NCBI GenBank assembly: GCA_946803715.1
Contig: CAMPET010000340.1
Location: 17,433 to 31,973 of the forward strand
Length of the DNA: 14,541 bases
Reading direction: 5' to 3'
Source: Beroe ovata
Taxonomy: Eukaryota; Ctenophora; Nuda; Beroida; Beroidae
In this document: positions 9,529 to 14,541 of the stretch, one piece after another
How the letters are laid out: each line of letters starts with the position of its first letter
Position numbering within the stretch: the stretch's first letter is position 1
The notes under the pieces: generated by a model
The model's input: the letters and a program-made list of their open reading frames with translations, nothing else
Databases searched by the model: none
What the model was told of the DNA's origin: nothing
Made by a program: the position numbers and the translations under genes

Positions 9529-10599
9529 TCATGATGGAGTTGGGGTCCGACTGATACGTGCTTGTAAATCTCTAGGATCTACTGGAACCCCATTCAGTGA
9601 GGCTCTCATGTGGCTTTGACTCATCTGATTATCGCTGTCAAGCAATATCTTTTCAATTTGTTTCCTCACTTCATCCATGTCCCTTTTCTCCTGATTTTTT
9701 TCCTCTTGAAGCCGTAGCAAGCTAGAATAGGAAGGGCCACACAGAATTTTGCAAAAATTTGTGACACAATTTTTGGTAGTGTAGGGATTCCTCACTATTT
9801 CACCATGACGCTGAGCCCAAGATCCTTTTATCTCTTCATTAGTAGTTTGATTTGTACCAGTCAAGTAGCTATGGAATCCAGCCAAGCCCAAAACCGACCA
9901 AACAGCAAAGAATGAGATAAGTGCCTCAATGACACTAGCAGGAGTTTCACTCATTGCACTTATTAACGTGCTTTCTTCTTTCTCCTGACTTAAAAGAACA
10001 ATGTGTGCAATACTGAATGCTAGAATGTAAACACATAACAGTGTTATGGTGAAGATCATCAAATAGAAATATTTGTAATTCCGTTTCCCCACACAGTTAC
10101 CAACCCAAGGGCAATGGTGATCAAATCTTTCAATACAATTGTCACACATAGAACAGTGTGATGCACGGGGAGGTCTGAATATTTTGCAAGTAAAGCAATA
10201 CTTTAACTTTACTGTTTCGCCATTAACCAGCACATCTTTCATCCGAGGTGGGTTTCGAGCTTGGGTAGAATTTTCATGGATGTCCACATTGTTATCTGCT
10301 CCACGATCATTGAATAGAGCTTCATCACCACAGGCTCGAGGTAATATTCCAGGGTCCGAAAAGGAAGTACGAAAAAGGAACAGCAATGTAAAGGTGAGGA
10401 GAATACCAGCAATCACAGGGACTGACCAATGAACATGATGAGAAAGGTATTTAGAATCAAATATGAAAAAGAGTGAACATACACCAAGAAGGAGTACCAA
10501 GGTAACAAAGAAGACATTGATCTGCTTTGCCATCAAAATCCTTCCACCACAAAAGAATCTATTCTTTCCTGGGAAAACTTGCCATTTTTTCTTTGTCAT
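9529..10599 (-). CDS. DHHC protein S-acyltransferase, ZDHHC9/14/18 type
   Basis: A single uninterrupted exon of 356 residues. DHHC enzymes transfer palmitate from acyl-CoA to cysteines of membrane-associated proteins; the 9/14/18 branch (yeast Erf2 relatives) acts at Golgi and endosomal membranes, often on Ras-type GTPases. Predicted membrane segments are at about 28-48, 58-77, 177-202 and 221-243. The DPG motif is at 82-84. The zinc-binding Cys-rich domain runs from about 135 to 185 with CFTCKIFRPPRASHC (135-149), then DHHC at 160-163 with catalytic Cys163. TTNE (252-255) is the conserved TTxE motif, followed by NPY at 271-273. The tail has a charged, probably coiled-coil stretch (about 297-321). 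I start at ATG 10599: an in-frame TGA lies eight codons upstream and MTKKKWQVFPGKN aligns with the family N-terminus. The lack of introns contrasts with its neighbours. Assignment among 9, 14 and 18 is uncertain. Confidence 0.95.
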   Translation of the reverse strand: MTKKKWQVFPGKNRFFCGGRILMAKQINVFFVTLVLLLGVCSLFFIFDSKYLSHHVHWSVPVIAGILLTFTLLFLFRTSFSDPGILPRACGDEALFNDRGADNNVDIHENSTQARNPPRMKDVLVNGETVKLKYCFTCKIFRPPRASHCSMCDNCIERFDHHCPWVGNCVGKRNYKYFYLMIFTITLLCVYILAFSIAHIVLLSQEKEESTLISAMSETPASVIEALISFFAVWSVLGLAGFHSYLTGTNQTTNEEIKGSWAQRHGEIVRNPYTTKNCVTNFCKILCGPSYSSLLRLQEEKNQEKRDMDEVRKQIEKILLDSDNQMSQSHMRASLNGVPVDPRDLQARISRTPTPS

Positions 10600-10713
10600 A
10601 TTACAAGGCAATTTTAATCAATCCTGGTGGTTAGACTCTTCGCTAGAGATTGCTTTGTGTAAGGAATACTTTGAAGCTCTCTTATCCTGTCATATTTTCC
10701 ATTGAAATAACTT

Positions 10714-10809
10714 CAAACCTGCATTAAGTTAAATTTAAACTCATAAATTCGGAAATTTCATAATTGTGCTCAGATGGCTCATCAATTTGGTCCTAGAGCA
10801 AACCTGCAT
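10714..10809 (-). repeat. Duplicated ATGCAG/GTTTG acceptor-like word
   Basis: The 11-bp word CAAACCTGCAT (plus strand) occurs at 10714-10724 and 10799-10809. Read on the minus strand each gives ATGCAGGTTTG, a plausible 3' splice site upstream of the ZDHHC start codon. A spliced 5' UTR would fit, but no donor could be fixed. Confidence 0.3.
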
Positions 10810-10869
10810 ATTAAAGAGATCAAATTGGGCAGTCTAGAAGAACTTTGCACAAGAAAACACACTAAGGTC

Positions 10870-10877
10870 TATAAAAG
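10870..10877 (+). promoter_or_regulatory. TATAAAAG box on the plus strand
   Basis: A textbook TATAAAAG faces the foldback hairpin and the decayed coding-like region to its right. No transcript start can be shown. Confidence 0.2.
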
Positions 10878-11007
10878 TATAAAGGGACTACTGATTATTT
10901 GAAAAAGTGCCCCTATTTGAAATTAAGTCAGCTTTTGCCAGTCGATGATAGCCCCTTCTTTGCTGCACAATGCCCAAGGATCAGTATGCACCGCTCAGTG
11001 CTCACGG

Positions 11008-11137
11008 CTTGGCAAAAACGTCATGGTCCTCAATGTTCATGTAAACAATGGAATCAAAATGCCAGGCTACTAATATAAAGTAGCCAGGGGACATTTTGAT
11101 TCCATTGTTTTCACTAACTTAAAGGACCATGACCAAG
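11008..11137. repeat. Foldback hairpin, about 50-bp arms with a 9-bp loop
   Basis: The left arm (11021-11070) and right arm (11080-11132) are inverted copies. They share TCATGGTCCT at the base, a perfect 18-bp block (AACAATGGAATCAAAATG) and CTGGCTAC-like ends around a 9-bp loop TAATATAAA. Outside these, CTTGG (11008-11012) pairs with CCAAG (11133-11137). No target-site duplication is seen, so this may be a foldback transposon remnant or a hairpin RNA gene. Confidence 0.8.
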
Positions 11138-11458
11138 AATAAGATGCCTGGATGCCTTCTGAACCCCAAATTGAGCATAATACATCATGGAGTTTCATAT
11201 AAATCAGATTCTAAATTACAAATTGTTTCTGTCAAATGCCTTTTATCAAATAAATAGATAGAATAAATGACTGTTGCATTATATTTTATAAACTCATGGA
11301 GAACTCATACGAAGAGTTTCATTCACTTGAACTCATCATGACATCATCGAATCATCTCAAAGGAATGTTGAAAGAGAAAATGTAAAAAAAGAAAAGCATA
11401 TAAAATGAATTAGAGCTCTTATATTAACAAATGCTTTTTGTTTAAACTGAAAATCTGA

Positions 11459-11857
11459 AAGTCGCTTGGAAATTATTTCAATGGTTCAAACATTAGGGTG
11501 CCCCCTTTTTTCTTACTTTTTGAGACTCCTTTTCTGGTAGATCTCGATGAGCTGATCACGAAGATTTCAAGCCTTTCGAAATTGGACAACGCCTTCTTTG
11601 TGCCGAACAATATTTTCTTTTCAGTCACGTGATCAGTCACATGGGTCACTAATCTGCCAGTACTTTTTGCATACGCACTGATGTTCGTGTGTGCTTATTC
11701 AGTTTTCCCAGGCATGGGATATCACTATCATAGTATCATATACGATGGCCCCATGATTCTGAGTTTTGATGCTACACAAGTACACAAATATACACAAAAA
11801 TTTTCAGATGTACGATCAGCTATATACAGACGTCAGACATGCTGTGCAATTTATTGA
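11459..11857 (+). pseudogene. Coding-like remnant, one frame with a single internal stop
   Basis: One plus-strand frame is open from 11459 to 11857 (about 132 codons) except for TGA at 11630-11632, unusual in such AT-rich DNA. The first segment includes DLDELITKISSLSKLDNAFF, following a long pyrimidine tract and TAG (11539-11540) that resembles a 3' splice site. The second segment includes a hydrophobic stretch around LPVLFAYALMF and then YDGPMILSFDATQ. I do not recognise a family. It may be a decayed gene or transposon fragment, or chance. It lies just left of the first copy of the interspersed repeat, whose frame is shifted by one. Confidence 0.3.
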
Positions 11858-11870
11858 GTAACGTACTGAC

Positions 11871-11975
11871 TTGTCTGGCGAAGCTAGACCGCTGATGCAA
11901 GCGGCATCTGAGAATAAGTTTGTGCCGCACATGCTAAACGAAATTCTTGACAGGGTCTATCATTGATTGACAACA
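11871..11975 (+). repeat. Interspersed coding-like repeat, copy A
   Basis: Starts TTGTCTGGCGAAGCTAGACC. The plus strand reads as protein SGEARPLMQAASENKFVPH, then LNEILDRVY, before a stop. The same DNA forms two consecutive hairpins, GTCTGGC-GAA-GCTAGAC (7-bp stem) and CCGCT-GATGCA-AGCGG. Copies B and C are diverged relatives in the same orientation. The family is not recognised. Confidence 0.7.
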
Positions 11976-12079
11976 TACTGACAGTTGACACATTATCAAT
12001 TATGGATGTGAACCGGTACAGTATCATGTGACTCAAATGTCAAAAAATGACACTGAGTAAATAAATAAAATTGAACTGC

Positions 12080-12155
12080 AAACGCTTAGTGCTCCGAGGG
12101 GAGGGGAGGGGGTTTCCAAATGATAACACTTGATTACAGAGGGGGAGGGTGGTTT
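12080..12155 (+). other. G-rich tracts between repeat copies
   Basis: Runs GGGGAGGGGAGGGGG and, about 30 bp on, GGGGGAGGGTGG lie in otherwise AT-rich sequence. TTGATTAC occurs near 12129 and again near 12161. The first run alone has only three G tracts, so a four-tract quadruplex needs a long loop. Confidence 0.4.
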
Positions 12156-12248
12156 TGACCTTGATTACGGACATTTCAAAATTATTTGCCCTTGACGCCT
12201 ATCAGACTGCAAGTCCAGAATTAGACATGAATTACTTCCTCTGATTAG

Positions 12249-12528
12249 TTGCCTGGCGAATGGCGATGCTAAACCCAGCTGACGCAAGCTGCAAAGCGGC
12301 GAGAATAATTTGCAGAGAGTTGCTTGTCAGATTTTATCTGACCACTGTTTCTTGCGCGCGGCGAGCACGCCTTCATTGAAGGTCGAAACTGTTTCGGCCT
12401 TCGATGAAGGCGCGCTCGCGCGAGAAACAGGTCAGGTAACATCTGTCAAGAGAGTTGCCTGAGAATTATAATCTGCGGCGCGCGCCGCGCAATGAGATTT
12501 TCGACATGGGCTATATATATCATCAATG
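12249..12528 (+). repeat. Interspersed repeat, copy B, split by a foldback element
   Basis: Begins TTGCCTGGCGAATGGCGATG and resumes after the 12324-12449 insertion as GAGAATTATAATCTGCGGCG and then AATGAGATTTTCGAC. These match the second half of copies A and C (AACGAAATTCTTGAC, AATGAAATTCTCGAC). Its second hairpin reads CAGCT-GACGCA-AGCTG, a paired change relative to copy A. A further short fragment at about 12552-12600 (GCGCCGCGCAATTGTCAAAT) may be a fourth partial copy. Confidence 0.6.
12324..12449. mobile_element. GC-rich foldback MITE 1, 9-bp target duplication
   Basis: A 126-bp near-complete inverted repeat. The left arm starts TTGTCAGATTTTATCTGACC; the right arm, inverted, reads TTGACAGATGTTACCTGACC. 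Both continue through TGTTTCTYGCGCG and CGCCTTCATYGAAGG to a central GAAACTGTTTC. GAGAGTTGC flanks it exactly at 12315-12323 and 12450-12458. It codes for nothing. The long arms and 9-bp duplication suggest mobilisation by a Mutator-like transposase, but this is inference. Confidence 0.85.
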
Positions 12529-12666
12529 GCTTGTATGGTTTTTTACTTTACCGTCGGCGCCGCGCAATTGTCAAATTCCGGGCCCGTCATCGCTAGGGAT
12601 AAAGTCCCGCCAGTAACAACTAACAATAACGAGATCGAGATCAGAATTGAAATCCTACAACGACAG

Positions 12667-12815
12667 TTGTCAGATGTTATGTTACCTGACCGGACCTGTT
12701 TCTCGTGCGAGCGCGCCTTCATGAGCGCGCATTTTGTCAGATGTTACCTGACCTGTTTCTCGCGCGCGGCGCGCGCGCCGCGCGCGAGAAACTGAGGTCA
12801 GATAAAATCTGACAA
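12667..12815. mobile_element. Foldback MITE 2, nested, 9-bp target duplication
   Basis: A 149-bp element of the same family, starting TTGTCAGATGTTA and ending AAAATCTGACAA. It is flanked by CAACGACAG at 12658-12666 and 12816-12824. It carries two left arms: an outer one (from 12667, with small TGTTA and GGA insertions) and an inner one (from 12734) that pairs with the right end. It may therefore be an element inserted into, or rearranged from, another. Removing it restores an open frame across the site. Confidence 0.85.
12755..12792. repeat. 38-bp perfect palindrome in MITE 2
   Basis: Centre of MITE 2. GTTTCTCGCGCGCGGCGCG is followed without spacer by its exact reverse complement. Apart from the outer six bases on each side it is purely G and C. 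Confidence 0.9.
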
Positions 12816-12928
12816 CAACGACAGCTAACTGATAGGGTTTACAATATAGGCAATAAGTGTGCGTGTATACCCCTGGCGGGTCACGTGGTATAATGGTATA
12901 TTACCGCGGCCGGTTGCGTTGTAATTAT

Positions 12929-13055
12929 TTGTCTGGCGAAGCTAGACCGCTGATGCAACAAACAAGTCAAGTAACACTTGCAAGCCGCAAAGGATAAGTT
13001 TGCGCCGCGCGTGCAAAATGAAATTCTCGACAGGGTCTGTATCGTCGATCAACAA
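12929..13055 (+). repeat. Interspersed coding-like repeat, copy C
   Basis: Shares TTGTCTGGCGAAGCTAGACC exactly with copy A, then carries an extra block of about 25 bp after CTGATG that breaks the second hairpin, and resumes as QAAKDKFAP and NEILDRV in protein terms. The frame continues beyond the repeat to TWLYMR, next to a strong donor-like GTAAGT at 13153, so it may be, or derive from, a real exon. The family is not recognised. Confidence 0.6.
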
Positions 13056-13194
13056 GTAATTATCAGATCACGTGACACTTCAGCAGTGTGTAATGATCTC
13101 ATTAAGCACCCGTTTGAACCACAAGTTAATACCACGTGGCTTTATATGAGATGTAAGTAGCTGTATGCAATATGGTACAGAACCTAAAAGTTTA

Positions 13195-14110
13195 TTAGCA
13201 CAATGGAGAACTGGTGTGCAATTTAGGGGTTGTTAAGTTAGACATGCTGGCTGCAGCTAGTTTGATTGCAGTTGCTTCAGCCTGGTAGACAGTGCAGCAG
13301 TCTTCCATTTTGAAGGATTGCTTGTTGGTGTTGTTTTTCTTTATCACAAGTCCTCCACTAACTTCGTGATCGGTCTTGGAGCCATCTGTGCAACAGAAAT
13401 GCCTTGCATGTGGGTATTCGAGATGTCTGTCGTGATGTTATCTTTATAAAGGCTAATGTCATTGTTTAGAGGGAAGGTGATAGTGTAGTTTTTGTTGAGA
13501 GATAGCTGCGGGATGGTGATGTGTGAGTCATTTGGAGTTTCAAGTTGTTGATGAAATCATTAAGAATAGTGGTGTGTGCGTTAATGATGCCTTTTACAAT
13601 TGGGGCTTTCTCGAGGGTCCAGTTTCCGTTGGCAATTAATCAAACTGCACCCTTGGCAGCCTCACCTTTTAGTTTTAGGAAATCAATGATGGTAGGAATG
13701 TTGGTCAGGCAGTCTAGAGCTTGGTATTGTGTGGTTGAGAGTGCTCCTGCCATGTATTTTAGCACAATACCGTGTTCTTGTTATTGGTGGCTCTTATCCA
13801 GATGGCAGAGCAGTAGGATAAAAAAGGTTGGATGACAGCAGTGTAAAGCCACTTATAGACTTTAAGTTGAAGTCCCCATGTGGGGCCAACTGCTCATTTG
13901 TATTAGAAGATTGACCCAATGCATTTCTTGGTGATGTTGTCAATATGAGTGTTTAAGTTCAATTTTCTGTCTTAAGTGACACCAAGAAGTTTGGCTTCAT
14001 TGCTTACTGTTTAGTTCGATGGTGTGGTTTTGATTGGACACGGTGTCCATTTTCGGTTCCACATGAACATTACTACTTTGGTTTTGATAACAATCTGGAC
14101 TGGCAGCCTC
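13195..14110 (-). pseudogene. Broken non-LTR retrotransposon (RT end plus RNase H)
   Basis: Read on the minus strand, pieces appear in the expected order. The end of a reverse transcriptase comes first: KTKVVMF (14065-14085), KLLGVT (13975-13992), and the connection region with WGLQLKVYKWLYTAVI then QPFLSYCSAIW (about 13797-13878). An RNase H domain follows, with CTDGSKTDHEVSGG (about 13350-13395) and YQAEATAIKLAA (about 13255-13287). Stops and frame changes interrupt it many times, so no protein can be made. The catalytic RT core is missing at the 5' end and RNase H is cut off near 13195. An RNase H domain in a LINE suggests the I/R1-type group. GC and stops suggest an old copy. Confidence 0.85.
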
Positions 14111-14139
14111 TCTACCCTTCACGCTCTCACTAACAGAAC

Positions 14140-14159
14140 ACACAGAACTCATTCTGTGT
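14140..14159. repeat. Small perfect hairpin
   Basis: ACACAGAA and TTCTGTGT, 8-bp arms with loop CTCA, just outside the LINE fragment. Could be chance. Confidence 0.4.
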
Positions 14160-14327
14160 CTAACTGTCACAAAGCCCTCACTAGCCTGAGCCATCACAAT
14201 CCAAAGTCTTATCTATAGAGGTGTATGGGTATACTGCAAACATAGCAAAATACTGGATATCGATTTTCTAATCCAAGGATTGGCATAAGAGAGGGAAGAA
14301 TCTAAACTGTGAATCATCAGCGGTTAC

Positions 14328-14470
14328 CCTACAGATGTAAGGCCCTCTCCTGTCAACTGCGATTTGGATCTCAGTATCAGCAGGTGACAAGAGAGAACGG
14401 AGGAGTTTCGGCCCACCGTACCCCTCGCAGCTTACAACTGCAAGGCTGGGCCACCCAGAACTCCGGAATT
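14328..14470 (-). CDS. Candidate Ig-like exon, partial gene at the right edge
   Basis: One minus-strand frame is open from 14477 to a TAG at 14268-14270 (69 codons, no ATG). It reads SLAVVSCEGYGG, then PADTEIQIAVDRRGPYICR and VTADD. A cysteine, a gap of about 35 residues and then YxC recall the B- and F-strand cysteines of an immunoglobulin domain, though no core tryptophan is seen. A pyrimidine tract, a CTAAACT branch-like word and CTCAG precede 14470, and AGG/GTAACC at 14328 is a possible donor. If real, upstream exons lie outside the window and the downstream ones are not found. It could equally be a decayed fragment. Confidence 0.3.
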
Positions 14471-14541
14471 CTGAGCTTCACAGTTTAGAGAGACGGGGGG
14501 ATTGGAGATAAGAATCAATGGAGGGGAAGAATTGAACTGAA

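Larger units (their letters stand above)
10600..11007. other. Upstream region of the ZDHHC gene
   Basis: AT-rich noncoding sequence that should hold the ZDHHC promoter and 5' UTR. It contains two possible 5' UTR acceptors on the minus strand and a TATA-like box on the plus strand, listed separately. No gene is recognised here. Confidence 0.45.

Noticed and set aside
3946-10599. A polycistronic operon of the four minus-strand genes
   Set aside because: Spacers of 303-1154 bp, separate start contexts and unrelated functions; no spliced-leader acceptor signal is convincing.
10139-10705. Plus-strand frames of 97 and 80 codons
   Set aside because: Antisense to the ZDHHC coding exon and its upstream flank.
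12526-12795. 89-codon plus-strand frame
   Set aside because: Its C-terminal part is read through the foldback MITE and is not a natural protein, though the pre-insertion segment is noted as a finding.
13545-14218. Plus-strand frames of 96 and 64 codons
   Set aside because: Antisense to the degenerate LINE, whose minus-strand pieces match RT and RNase H.

Overview
The window is nuclear DNA of a eukaryote, almost certainly an animal. It is AT-rich. Four protein genes can be followed from start to stop across GT-AG introns or as a single exon, and their products are closest in memory to animal proteins (PHF5A, PSAT1, TRAPPC2, ZDHHC9/14/18). Introns are short (118-858 bp) and genes lie a few hundred bp apart. 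That compactness, a decayed RNase H-bearing non-LTR retrotransposon and GC-rich foldback elements suggest an early-branching animal such as a sponge or placozoan, but the sequence does not settle the species.

Layout. 1-1979: noncoding, with CA microsatellites and short tandem repeats. 1980-3478 (+): a four-exon Rho-like small GTPase that lacks the switch II DxxGQ motif and a prenylation tail. 3946-4561 (-): PHF5A, two exons, convergent with the GTPase; poly(A) signals for both strands sit back to back at 3671-3683. 5716-6888 (-): PSAT1, two exons. 7192-8728 (-): TRAPPC2 (sedlin), four exons. 9529-10599 (-): a ZDHHC-type palmitoyltransferase in one uninterrupted exon.

From about 10.9 kb to the right edge the sequence changes character. 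There is a 130-bp foldback hairpin (11008-11137), decayed coding-like sequence (11459-11857), and three diverged copies of an unrecognised coding-like or structured repeat. Two GC-rich foldback elements (12324-12449 and 12667-12815) are each flanked by a perfect 9-bp duplication; one holds a 38-bp perfect palindrome. A broken LINE (about 13195-14110, minus) follows, then a possible Ig-like exon at the edge.

The recognised genes are housekeeping functions with no shared pathway: splicing (PHF5A), serine synthesis (PSAT1), vesicle tethering (TRAPPC2) and protein S-acylation (ZDHHC). Four consecutive genes share the minus strand, but nothing shows co-transcription. The most unusual single gene is the Rho-like GTPase; the most unusual DNA is the foldback element family. 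All coordinates and splice sites were read by eye, without alignment or transcript data.
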